DNA of 64,000 nucleotides from Lethocerus indicus (lineage: Eukaryota; Arthropoda; Insecta; Hemiptera; Belostomatidae), in assembly GCA_019843655.1 (NCBI GenBank), contig JACDQD010000104.1, positions 4,898,001 to 4,962,000 on the forward strand, read 5' to 3'. Numbering within the stretch: the stretch's first letter is position 1; every line of letters begins with the position of its first letter. Below, in pieces: positions 25,425-38,000 of this stretch. Below the pieces are notes generated by a model. It was not told where the DNA came from. It worked only from the letters and a program-made list of their open reading frames with translations, and ran no database searches. Made by a program: the position numbers and the translations under genes.

Positions 25425-26840
25425 GAATTATTTTGTTTCAAAACATTGTAAATTAATAACATTCGAAAACAAAGTTATTTTTATTAATGTTGAAATGAGA
25501 ATGTATGTTATTACTTCTTTTAATTTGTTATGGTAAATAAAATATTACATTATATTACCATGAAAACTGATAACATTAAATTGTCCTGACGCTTTCACAA
25601 TGCAAACATTTGCTAGTTCTTGTCATTTTAGGTGTTTTTGTTCACATTTTAAAATTACAGGAGCAAAATATGACATTTTGTCTCAACTAAAAAAAAGATG
25701 AACACTAATACAGTGAATACTGAATATTTATACAGTGTGATAAAATAAATAGTTGTTAATATGTATAGTTAATTCACCTAAATTAATAAAAAATTCTAAC
25801 AAATCTAATTGGTTACTTCATTGAAATATATTATTGCTTGTACTGCTGATTATGTCTGCATCACCCAGACTGAAAAATTAATTAAATTTAAAAATACATA
25901 TAATTAAAAAGTAGGACTTTTCTTATTCTATTAAGGATATTATAAATAAGTAATTATAATTTCACTTATTCAAATACCTAACCTATTAAGTACACTATTA
26001 ATTTTTCCAAACCATTCACAATTACTATTTACATTCCTATTTATAAAACGTTATGATTATTTTATTGGTGTAGATAACTATATTAAAGAAATTAATGTCT
26101 AAGTGCATAATGGCCAAAGTTGCCAATTCTGCTGCATAAGCAAGGAGAAAAACGTCTAGAACAGAATGTAAATTAATCAACTCCAATCTAGTTTTTCTTT
26201 TATTGTAATAAGTAGGGAACTTACCTAAGATGACAAATTTTTATTAGATGATCCAAAAAGACTGATACTTTTACAGTATGAGCTCTACCAAGAATACCTG
26301 ATCTATCATTCTATAACACTGGTCTAAAATATTGTCAGTGGGATTAATGTTAGTTAAATGAAAACATCTTGAATTAATTTGTTAGCTGATTAGAAATGTA
26401 TTTAAAATGAAAAAGTCTATGTAGAGCATATATTAGAAACAACATCTTTTTGGTCATATAGTGGAATGAAAATTTTTAGTAGAGGCATATTAAAAAAGCT
26501 CCAAAAAAGCCTTAAACGCAATGACACCGACCATATTTTAAACAATTTTACGCTATTTATATTACGTTATAACTTAGAAGCGGGAAAGTTGTGAATAAGA
26601 GACTAGTAAAGAAATTAGTTGAATACCTTATATAATTGCTAAATGAATTAAAGTTTTTATACGTAAATGGCGATATACTGATCATTTTTATAGGTATTCG
26701 TTAGACTAAATTATTCAAGAGTTATTAGGTTTTTGCTAGTTCAATTTTATTAAGCATATTTTTCATAATGTGGTCAAGTTATTTTAGAAAGACAAGAAAA
26801 AGGAAACTGTTGGCAACACTGTTTGTAACCTTTTTAGAAT
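25425..26840. other. intergenic, AT-rich
   Basis: No coding sequence, RNA gene or clear repeat seen between the bystin poly(A) site and the RpL36 promoter. Confidence 0.6.
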
Positions 26841-26841
26841 T

Positions 26842-27058
26842 CCTTTTCCTTAGCATCCGTGCTGGTAGTGTTGTACGGCTGCATCGTTCGAATAGGATTT
26901 AGGTATCGGACTTCATCCGTATTTTACTTTATTTGTTTGATGATTTGTATATGAATTTCCCATTAACAGTAACTATTGACTAGTATTAGTATTTCTGTCG
27001 GATTAATTTCGACTGTATCTCTATTTAACATAACTCTTAAATCGTGTTTACATTTAGG
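26842..27058 (+). promoter_or_regulatory. RpL36 5'UTR region with a TOP-like pyrimidine tract
   Basis: CCTTTTCCTT at 26842-26851 resembles the 5'-terminal oligopyrimidine tract at which ribosomal-protein mRNAs start, giving growth-dependent translation through mTOR/LARP1. A candidate donor AG/GTATCG at 26902/26903 and a clear acceptor CATTTAG/G at 27057/27058, one base before the ATG, suggest a 5'UTR intron. The tract position as the start site is inference. Confidence 0.5.
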
Positions 27059-28056
27059 ATGGCTCCTCGGTACGAAATGGCTGTGGGGCTCCAAAAGGGC
27101 CACAAGACGACTAAGATTTTATTAGGAAAGTCAAAAACAGACATGAAACCTGAACTTCGCCACGCCAGGCTCAAAGGTGTAAGTACTTTTATTGTAGCAT
27201 TTTTCTAGTGGCATGTATGTAAATACTATGTCCCCCTGTTTCTACCCTGTTCATTTCACCACTTAAGAAAATAATCTCTAGTTCCAATACCTAATAAGCA
27301 CTAAGTTGTTAAGCATTAGTTTATTTATTATTTCACGTAGTTTAAAAGTGATTTCATATAACATGTACTGTTTAGTTAAAATGTATTCTTAAACTTATTT
27401 ACTTTTTTGGACTTTAGAGTGTAATGTATCAGTGCTAGTCATTGCTTGAATTAAACTGTTTTGCTATTTTTCATTTTTGATAAAAACAAAATACAATACC
27501 TTGGTGGCTTGCTGGGTAGGTAGAGAGTACACCATGGGCAGAGATCAGCAATATGATCTGCGTGCCATTCAAGTTTATACGTTAGCATAAGTCAGGGAGT
27601 TAGATCTTAATATTTTTAGGCAATGGTCACCAACTGAATCATAAATTCATAAATGCCAGGTTAGCCTAAATGGTAAACAAAAAGATGTCAGTTATATTAT
27701 ATCTTAAAGTATGCATATTATTTAATAATTTGTTTCATCCCTTTTGTACAGCGCCAAACAAAGCACACAAAATTCGTTAGGGATTTAGTGCGTGAGGTGT
27801 GTGGTCATGCCCCATATGAGAAGCGAGCTATGGAATTGTTGAAAGTATCAAAAGACAAGAGAGCACTGAAATTCCTGAAGCGCAGGGTATGTTAATTTAT
27901 AAAAAAAACAGTGACATTGAACTGGAAATTGTTATTAAAAACATTAATATTGTAATATTGTTATAGTTGGGAACACACATTCGTGCCAAGAGGAAGCGTG
28001 AAGAATTGGGCAACATCCTTACACAGATGAGGAAGGCCCATGCTCAACAGAAATAA
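27059..28056 (+). CDS. RpL36: 60S ribosomal protein L36 (eL36)
   Basis: Structural protein of the large cytosolic ribosomal subunit. Exons 27059-27178, 27752-27886 and 27967-28056; 345 nt, 114 aa, close to the insect length (about 115). The N-terminus [20 protein letters not shown] is the recognisable eL36 start. The middle contains [20 protein letters not shown], and the end [20 protein letters not shown]. The protein is highly basic and lacks acidic clusters, as expected. Splice sites are GTAAGT, GTATGT and good acceptors. The poly(A) signal AATAAA lies at 28089-28094. Transcription converges on that of the dolichol kinase gene. Confidence 0.98.
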
Positions 28057-28088
28057 TACATTTTGTAAAGTGTACATTATAAAAATTT

Positions 28089-28094
28089 AATAAA
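28089..28094 (+). terminator. poly(A) signal of RpL36
   Basis: AATAAA 33 bases past the stop codon, followed by GCGGTTTC and a T-rich stretch. This fits the short 3'UTR usual for ribosomal-protein genes. Confidence 0.8.
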
Positions 28095-28419
28095 GCGGTT
28101 TCTTTCGGCTTTTACTTCTGTCTAATTTAATAAATCAGCTCAATTCAATTAAATATCCCTGCTACTCTTAAATACCAAGTAAACAGTTTACAATTCTGCT
28201 ATGGAAAATGTATATTGGGAAAGGTTATATAAAAAACAGAATAATAATAAATACTCATTTATTTTTTATAAACCATTTTTAAACAATGCACCACTTATGT
28301 ATGAGGATAGGTAAAAAAAATCCACATTATGGTTGTAAAATTTATTTTAGTGGAAAAAATAAATACATATGTGGATAATTTTAAATTCCCCATGCATATG
28401 TTACAATAAAAATAAATTT

Positions 28420-31289
28420 TCATATACTCAATATGTACATTAGCAATGGCAAGGCTAAATTATCAACTTGATCAGTATTTGCCTCAACTAGTGATGTTAT
28501 TGCAATGGCAAAGGTTGGCTTTATTAAGTTTGTTCTGGGTACATATCCTGAAATGGGAAAGATTATAATAAGCCTTGATAATATCAATGGACATGATTAT
28601 AATCAAATGTCAAAATAAAATGAACATTACCGAAATGAATTAGGGCTATGACAAGAAACAGCTGTGAAAGAAAACAGGCAGCAGTCCCTTCCTTTGTCTT
28701 CTTTGAACCTGTAAAATGTTGAGGCTAGTAATGTTCAAAAAATTCAGGTTTTAATGACCACACAACATAGGGCCAATTACCATATTCATGGCTGTAATGA
28801 GGTAAATTGTTTTTTCATGGTGAAATCAATACTTGGTTTTTGGAAAACATTCAATTTTTTGTACCATAACTGATGGGGAATAAAAGTTTTCAACCTCTAG
28901 TTTCATATAAGTGAGAAACTGAAGATTGAAAAAGGTTTAATAAATTTAATTTTCTCTTTCTATTTTATTATTTACCTGGCCATTTATTTTTTCCTACCCA
29001 AGTGCCGCAAGCACTGGCTGCAGTGTCACCAATTCCTACAGACAAGAGACCAGCCAAAAGTGGTAGGAGGTCTGACTGTGCTGGATTTGGATGGATCCAC
29101 AGGGGTAGAGCGCATCCGACCAATAGATAAAATGGAGTTAAAGAAATTGGTCCTTCGTCTTTCTCATCGGCGAACAGGTTGAAAGCAGACTGAAGTGAAT
29201 CGCCCAATGGAGGTATTCTCAATACACGCATCATCTGAAATAATGCAAATTAATATCAGGCCTCTGGTATTTTAATTCAAATTAGGTATCAAATCAACAA
29301 CGTCTAACTACTGGGACATGACATTCAGAAAGGAGGGAATAAACAAAAAATGTAATTGGATAACATAACAACTGTATACAAATTGTTCATATTGTACTTA
29401 CATCCAACGCCATAAAAACAGCCAATACAACTCCACTGGCTAAGTATATAAGGCAAGGTTTTAAAATGATTCCAGGCACAAACACAAGAACTGTAAGTAC
29501 GTGAAAGATTTTTCTAATCACAGTTGTAGCATTTTGTTCCCTCCTTAACTGTATTATAACTGTAAGTACTCCCAACAAACTGCACAATAACCAGTAGCCA
29601 AACAGACTCACCTAAACAGAATAAATATGCATAATTATTTTTTAGCTTTATTTATATAAGCAATGACCTTCAACGAAATATACAACGCTTTAAAATATTC
29701 CCATTTTAATTAATTGCTAGGTAGCATTTAAACTTATTGATGAAAACAGTTTCAATATTAGGAGCAAGTGAAAAAATATAGTCACTTATTTAAATTTCTC
29801 CTGCCATTTCAATAGTTTATACATTGATAAACAAATGATTATAATTTGAAATCACAAATAATACAGTACACAAATACAGTGCTTTACAGTTGCACAAATA
29901 ATATAAATCACTTAGCCATGTGTTTACACATTATATACTGCACTCTCATAGCAAATTTATAAGAATTAAATAACATATATACACACACACATGTATAATG
30001 AAAAATAAAATTACCGAATCAGAATCCTCTAAAAACAAATAAAGCACCCAAATAAGAGGATTTTCTCCAATAATATAACTAAGGACTGGAAGTAATACAA
30101 AAATTATCACAAACATTGCCAATATATAGAACCATTTTGGTTTTTCAGCCAAATTGAGAACGTATGACAAGAAACCAATACCAATCACACAAAGTATTCC
30201 AACCTGTAATAAAAACAGAAGAGGTAAAAATGAATAACGGAATCAAATAAAATTCACAAATTACTTTACATTATACGGCACTGACTTGAAGTATGGCAGA
30301 AGATATTTCCATGCAATCATTAGATGTACAACCGCTAGCTTTCACCAGAGATGAAATTATAAACAGTACAAATGCCTGTGTCACGACACTGGCTTCTCCA
30401 TAACTAAAACTTTTGGGACATAGTTTCATGAACTGTAACAACAGTTTGTCATAAGCAAATAGGCTTAAGGCCCCATACCCAATACTAAACATGAAACCTG
30501 TAAAAATAAGAATAAGCACATTACCTAAATTAATCTTCTAATATCAACTCATTAAATTCACCTCATTAAAAATATTCATTGATGTTTACAGATGTTAAAA
30601 ATTATGTTCCACAGAAGAAATCATGAGACAATCCTTGTGTGATAAATGTATTTACACCCAAGGAAATCAAGTAAGAAGTTGAACTTAGCCCTTACAAATG
30701 ACCCTTAATGTTGAATAGGCAATTCGTTATTCAAAGATACTACTAATACTTAGAAACTACTGAATATTACATCTTATAGAGAAGTAAGCACAGCCATTTA
30801 CATATTATTAAAAATACATTTACAATATAAAATAACTATAAATAATAATTATAAATAAAACTGTATGTTGTTAAACATATAATAGTTAAAAGTTACCAAA
30901 AAACAAACAGTAATGATTACAGATTGGCTGTACTTTAATGCCAATTAGTACAGATTCAGAGTTTATCTATAGATTTAAATATGCTAGGCATAATGAAACT
31001 CAATGCAAAATGATTTTTTGCAACTTTTCGTGTAATGGAATTGTGTTTACCTCCAGGGGTTAAAAATAACAGAAGTGCTGCTGAGACCAAACCGGGTACA
31101 TTGTAAAGTTTGGCTCTCGGAAACCTGTTGTACGCCTGAAATACCGTCAGACAGGAATGTATAAATATACCCGCGGAGAGGCATGCCGACACTCTGTACT
31201 GGAGAGTTCCAGTCGATTTTTTCAATTCACCGAGGAGTATAGCGGTCGGTAGGAGAAAGGACAGCCACAGCCCGGGACCTGCTTCTCTT
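28420..31289 (-). CDS. Dolk: Dolichol kinase, 5' end unresolved
   Basis: Multi-pass ER enzyme that phosphorylates dolichol with CTP, the last step of dolichyl phosphate synthesis, feeding N-glycosylation, O-mannosylation and GPI anchors. Exons (minus): 31051-31289, 30286-30497, 30015-30203, 29402-29611, 28976-29234, 28631-28708, 28420-28547; downstream phases all agree. Recognition comes from RKIFHVLTVLVFVPGIIL, MMRVLRIPPLGDSLQSAF, the nucleotide-site string LLSVGIGDTAASACGTW with WPGSKKTKEGT, and the C-terminus SLVEANTDQVDNLALPLLMY. Many hydrophobic helices are visible. The first exon listed enters from an acceptor (GTTGCAG at about 31290) and has no ATG, so at least one 5' exon is missing. 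A 16-nt exon ATGGAGTCGTCACTAG at 31398-31413 followed by GTGAAA is a candidate, but its phase fits only if the next exon starts at 31278 or 31281. Visible length is about 435 aa, shorter than the ~500-540 of known enzymes. Confidence 0.92.
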
Positions 31290-31413
31290 CTGCAACATCG
31301 CAAACGTCAGACCGATATCTTCAAACCTTGAGTGTCTTCATAAAAAAAAAGAAATAAAAAGATGGTGTTCGTAATACGGATAGTTCAAATGTTTCACCTA
31401 GTGACGACTCCAT

Positions 31414-32010
31414 TGTCAACTAAATTCTTTTGGACACTCCTATCTAGAAACACAAAACACCCACCCATTTTTTTATAAATGCCATTAGGAATAGAGATAA
31501 CTTGAACTTCGCACTTTTGAAACGTTGACAAGTGGGCAGAGTGAAATCAGGAGAGCGGTTCGGAACGGGTACAAAGAACGATCAGCCGTTTGTCAGAGAT
31601 AACCAATTTGACAATTCAGAAGGCACTGGAAAATAGTTAAACATTCAAAATGGCGACATGTCCGAAGTCGGCGAGTATTTGCGTTCGAGTCTGTACGACG
31701 AAAAATGCTGTTTTTCAATAAAGATCGGAGTGAAACGACCGGCGGATTGATTTTTATCCGTACTCCATGAGCGACATACGCTTCCGAAGCCGTACAATTT
31801 CGAGCGCGCCGTTTCTCTGTGCCGATCAATCCGTCAGCTTATTTGGTTAGATTTCGGTGTCGGGTATTGGAGAGAGAAAAAACCGCATAAAAAGAAGAAA
31901 AATCGAAACGTCCCCACGACAAGTCCATGTTTTTCTCATATATCGTGCGGAACGATCGATTTCGACTGACTGGTTTCTTCTTACCGCGTTTTCCCGACAA
32001 TTTTTAAGCC
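31414..32010. promoter_or_regulatory. intergenic promoter region, Dolk / Crag (divergent)
   Basis: About 600 bases between the candidate DOLK ATG (31413, minus) and the Crag ATG (32011, plus). CpG-containing and less AT-rich than the flanks, especially 31500-31990. Open stretches at 31593-31829 and 31857-32180 are in the wrong frame or antisense and show no protein-like character. Confidence 0.5.
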
Positions 32011-35000
32011 ATGGAAGAGAGAAAAGTCGCAGATTACTTCGTCGTCGCTGGCCTACCCCCGGAGATGGAAGTTGCCGACGAATTTTCGAAAGACGGCACC
32101 AATTTGAAGTCTACACACAACCAAGCACCGATTACAGATATCACTGTCATATTTCCATCTCTAGGAGACACTGTACCTGAAGGTTATACTCTGATTCAAA
32201 CCACTCCCACAGGTGAATTTGTATTTACTATTGAAATTAATAATGTTTACCTATGTCGGCGTAGTTATGTATGTATTTTATTTGATATAAATAATGTTTA
32301 CCTATTAGCTTTATATTATTATATTTATTTAAAGGTGTCTATAACAATGTTTTTGATGTAGTTAATCACAATGTGCCCTTTTCACAATAATTTAATACAA
32401 TTCTGAGAGGGTGTAACAATTGCACCATCAAATATAACTTTTTATAAGTAGAAATAGTCACTTGACCATTTCAGTTTTGTCAGAAAAGTATTATTAAAGA
32501 ATTGGGTATGACAAGTTAATGCCCTTTTTTATTGTGTTGGGTTGATTTCAAGGTAACTAAAATGACTATCCAAAAATATTAAATTCAAATTATATTATAA
32601 TCATTTTTTATAATAGAATCTTCCAATAAAAATAACATTAGTTATAAGTAAAAAATGCATGTTAAATTGATTAAGTAGAAGCATTTTTATTTTAAATGTA
32701 GTTGATAGAAACAGATAATGTGGATTTTAAATGTAGTTGATGAATAGAAACATATAATGTGGAATTATCATAGACAAAATTAATTGACTGATCCATTACT
32801 TATTATCAGTGAAATATAAAAATATCAGAACATTTAGCATAATGTTTTTATTTGTAATTCAGCGGGGGATGAAACTTTTTAAATTATTTTTTAACTATTT
32901 CATAATACTGTTGTGTAATTTGACAGGTCTTCTGGCGGACTTAAATTATGGAAGTCTGAGAAGTCCCGAAGTTTTCCTTTGTTATAGAAGAGGGAGGGAT
33001 AAACCGCCTTTGGTTGATATTGGGTGAGTTCGCACAATCTTATTCTCATTGAATTTTTTATTAAATAGTTTATATAAATTATGTAATTATTTACTGTTAC
33101 TAAAGAAGCAATTTTCAAGGTCCTTCGTTTTATTACCATGTATTGCTTTTTTTAAATTCATTATGGCAGAATTTGGATACATTTTGGCAAAGTATATTTT
33201 GTCCATTTGTATTAATGTTATATCAATCAAGTTCACTTTTGTTTGGGGCTTCAATGTTGAATGATTGACTTGTTGCCTCAGATATCAGGATATTGGTTCA
33301 GTCCCAAGTGATTTGATTAGGTGAAGTTGTTTAGAATTGCTTAGATCAAGCTTTGGCCATTTTCTCAGTCCTGCCATTGCTTTGAGCAGAGTTGGGCATT
33401 ATTTAAAATAATAATATAATCTAGATTTTATTAATACGAATAATACAATAAACTTTGCTTCTTATTTACTTCTATTTAAAAAATGCATTTATTGTACATT
33501 AAAAATGTTTAAACTTTGGGAATGTTAAGAAAAATATGTTCTTTTTCTTTCAGAGTAATGTATGAAGGCAGAGAACGGATATTGGAAGATTCTGAGATAG
33601 TTATGGTGACACCGAGTGGTAAGCCTGCAAATGTGAACAATTCTGCAGCCAGAACTTCTGTGACTTTTAGAAGAGCTCCCCCAACGATGCCGTGCAATGC
33701 CCTTGTAGTGACAGACATTGTTGTGATCATTACAAGCAAGGGGGAAACAGCCCCTCATGCATTTTGCACAATAAAGAAAAATTTGAATAAGGGTTTAGTG
33801 AGTCATTTTGAACATGTGACAAGTTTTCAGAAAAATAAAGTATTTTATGAATGTTATTCAGATTTTTAATTATTTATTCTGTGATTTATAGGTGGGATCA
33901 GATGTCTATTTGTGTTACAAAAAATCAATGAACAGAGCTAATTTAATTACTTATAAACCAGGTATGACTTTGGCATTACAAAAAAATATTTAGCCAATAT
34001 TTTATGGTCATAATTGAGTTATTGAAAATTTTGAAGTACAATGAAAAAAATTAATATCGTGCTCCTTTAATAATTTATAATATCATTATAATAATTGCAA
34101 TATTCTCAAATTTAGTTAATAAGGTAGAATCATGTTTTGTAACTTGTGCAATTGCTTGTCAGGTCCTTGTTGGGCCAGGTTTTCTTGTAACCATCATCAG
34201 TAGCATTTGGAAGTTGAAAAAGTAAGATATTTATGAATGTATGCTGCTTATAAAACAATTCATAAGCACTATTATTGCATGTTATCTTGGCCAATATATG
34301 AGACACAACAATTAACATCTACAGTTGAGACATCACAGGAGATTTGCATAATATAGCAAACTTATGTTATGAAAATGGGCAACAAATTACCATGGGGTAA
34401 TTACATAGGTAATAATGACAGAAAAGAATTCTCTGATGTCTCACATAGAATGCAGAAGAGTTAAGCTTCTATAGAGTGATTATGACGACCAGATGTTTCA
34501 CCAGAATCAGACATCAGCAACATCCCTTTATTTTCTAATCAAATTCTACTGACAAAGGCAAGGAGCCTAAATAAATTATTTATAATGGAAACAAATGAGA
34601 GAAAAGAGGAGAGATTGTGGATAAAACAGAAAATTACACAAGCAATGATGTTCAAAACTTGAGCACTATTCTTCTGAAAATAAAAGCATTAGTAATATTT
34701 TGTTAATTATAATTATACACTCTTTATTCTTTTAGAAATCTTGCTAAGGTACCCTTTTGATGATCGACCCAATTTACCACTACCAGATTCTGTGCCAATG
34801 TTCTGTCTCCCTATGGGTTGCACTTTAGAGAGGTGGCCAACTACTGCTCAACAACCTTTGCCTATTTTCTCAACATTTGTCCTTACTGTTTCTGATGCAG
34901 CTGAAAAGGTAATTACTGCTTAAGGTATTTCATTTTTTAGTCCTTTGTGTGTGAACATTTAGTATTCTATTTGTAGATTATTAATGAATCAGGAGATTAA

Positions 35001-38000
35001 TATGAACAATACATTAATTATTATGTTTATTTCAATAGAATAAAAGTTGTGTAATTTGGCCTAATTTTTGTTATTAGTTATATGGATCAGCAATAATGTT
35101 TTATGAGCCCTACCCAGCTGAAAAACTTACAGAAGAACAGAAGTTGGCATTAGGACCAGTTGGTGAAGGCAGTAATGAAAATTGGACTTATAACATTAAT
35201 AAATGTATTTGCCTTTTGTCACGTTGGCCATTTTTCGACACGTTTGAGAGATTTCTTCTCTTCCTTCATAGAATGTCTCTGGACAGGGCTGGACATACAG
35301 TACCTATTGAAAGGTATTTTTTTAAATCAATATTTATTTATGGCATTCTTAACTTTGGTGTTCTATATGTTCATCATATTATTTTCATTGTTTGTAGGTT
35401 CATTTCATATTTGATTGAAGATGTACCCTTTCCATCTCCACAAAGGCCAAGCATCCTTTTACATCTTTCTGCTACCGAAGAGTTAACTCTGACACAACCA
35501 GAGGACCTTCCATTACCTAGGAGGTCAGTACTGCTATGTTTTATTGCAATAATTTATATACTGGATTATTGTTTCTCAAACAGTGATAATATTGAATACC
35601 TGACTTGTTGGTGTGCTAATACCTGTAATTTTTTTCTGTGTAATAATCATTGTGTATAATATAATTTAACCGTATCCCCGAATATGGAGATCCAGTGTAT
35701 AATTTCATTATTTAAGGTATTAATGATGAGATTGGCTGAGCTTCAGGAATAGATTAGGTCTGGTTTTATCATATCACTGTCATATGTGTTTGAAAAAATA
35801 CTACTCTAAGACTGAAGTTAACAATAATATTTGTTTTAATGTAGTGGAGCTGGGTTTCGCCAACTTCTTATGAACCTAGGTTCAGAAAATTGTTTGTTGC
35901 TGTTAGTTTGTGCTTTAACTGAACAGAAGATATTGGTACATTCGTTAAGACCGGATGTATTGACTGCTGTAGCAGAGGCAGTTTCTACAGTAAGTGTTTT
36001 TAATTGTATATTACCACAATAATTTTAAATATTTCAGTCAGTTTTTATATTCACAGCTGAATAAATTCTAATGATGGCAAAACTTTAGTTAGAATATCTT
36101 ATATCAATAAACTTAAGGAAATTTTTCTGTTGATCAGACAAATAGTGCAGGGAATGTTTGCTTTAGTGATTTAATAATTATGTGTTCTATAACTGTGAAT
36201 AATAAAGTTATAAAAATATATGTGTATTTGTTCAAATGAGTGAGTGTTGTAATATATTTGAATTTTTCCCTCATTTAGGATTTATAAAATCTTATTCTGT
36301 ATTAATTCATCAAATTTCAATTTGAAATTGCAACTTAACTATTTATTTATTTCACCTTTTTAATGATTTTTATAAAATTGTGTTTGATTTCTTTTTTCAG
36401 ATTATGTTTCCATTTAAATGGCAGTGTCCTTACATACCACTGTGTCCATTGGGTCTAGCTGAGGTTTTACATGCTCCACTACCCTTTCTCATTGGTGTTG
36501 ATTCAAGGTTTTTTGATCTCTATGACCCACCTCCTGATGTAAATTGCGTTGATTTGGACACAAACAGTATAACTGTGTAAGTAAAAAAAAACATTGTGGT
36601 TTTAAATTTATATATTTTTTGCATTTTTGCCCAATAAACTGAAATCAATGCCTTGAGGGTTTAATGGAAGTGTTGTAATAATTCAGCATATTGTTATAAT
36701 TGAAATATTTTATTATAAATACATAATATATATTTGATTTTGTTTCATTTCTCACTATGTTTGTATTTATGAGTTGTGTTACATGTATCTTGTAGGACTG
36801 CTGATTTTCTATATATTCTTAGTATTATTTCTGTTTAGATGTGATGAGAAACGACATCTGAGTGTTAAACTACTTCCTAAGAAAGCAGTAAGAGCTTTGA
36901 GAGCAAGTTTAGATTTAATATATAGAAGGATTCTTGAAATGGTTTCAAAATCTATAGAAACTCAGGAGACAAATAACTCATCTACTACTGAGAACACCTT
37001 TGATAAAGATTTTCAAAAGAAGCGGAAAGAGGTAAGAAAGGCATATTTTTCTTGGTTCAATGTGTGTGATTTAGTGTACACAGTTCTGTACTAGTGAATT
37101 ATGTTGATATTTAGTTATTTCACGATGTTTTTAATCTTTCAAGAATTGTAAAGTTCTTAATTTGTATTGTTATGGTTTGTTATAGCAAAAAGTTGAATTA
37201 GAAATACAAGAGGCCTTCCTGAAATTTATGGCAACTGTATTAAAAGGGTATAGATCCTTCCTGCTTCCTATAACTAAAGCCCCAACTGTGGGTACTACGG
37301 ACACCAATTCATTGTTTGATTTACAAGGTAATCTTAATGTATTTTGTTACTGAAGAGACATTGGACGTTCTAAGTTACTTTGTTGTTTTAAAATTGTCTA
37401 AAAAGAAATCAAAGAAAATTCAATTGGAAATTATTTGAGTTTTATTGTTAACAAAACATTTGTATTATTTATTCATTGTTTACTTCCAGGTTTCTTGAGG
37501 TCTCGTGACAAAGCTCATTACAAATTTTATTCATTGTTAACAAGGACACAAATGTTCATTAGATTCATAGAAGAGAGATCCTTTGTATCTGATATGGATG
37601 CCAGCCTTGCCTTCTTTGATGAATGCACTGAAAAGGTTAACTTTGCGAAACTTATTAGTAAAACTGTAGTTTATGAAGAGACGCTTAAAAAAAATTCTAA
37701 CAGTATTTTTTATTGTACTTATTCAAAACATAGGTCGAAAATGAGGATGAACATGTTCATTTAATTGAAGTTGATGAGTCTCATCACAGTGAAAGGACAA
37801 TGTTCATTATGCCACCAGAACCTACTGGTCTCCCATCTGGACAGACATATGTCTATCAGGTATAATCTTTTTAGTGAAATCAAATAACATTTGACATTAT
37901 AAGTAATTAGTTTTAATATAAAGATTATATAGCATGTAAGGAGATTTGTGGGTTTTATGACACTATATACTTATAATTAAGCCCACTACAGTAAAGATCA

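Noticed and set aside
27500..27660. SINE copy in RpL36 intron 1
   Set aside because: TGCTGGGTAGGTAGAG is faintly box-A-like, but no shared tail with the other copies could be seen.
35160..35414. Alternative plus-strand frame over Crag exon 6
   Set aside because: Out of frame with the DENN domain sequence and runs into the intron.
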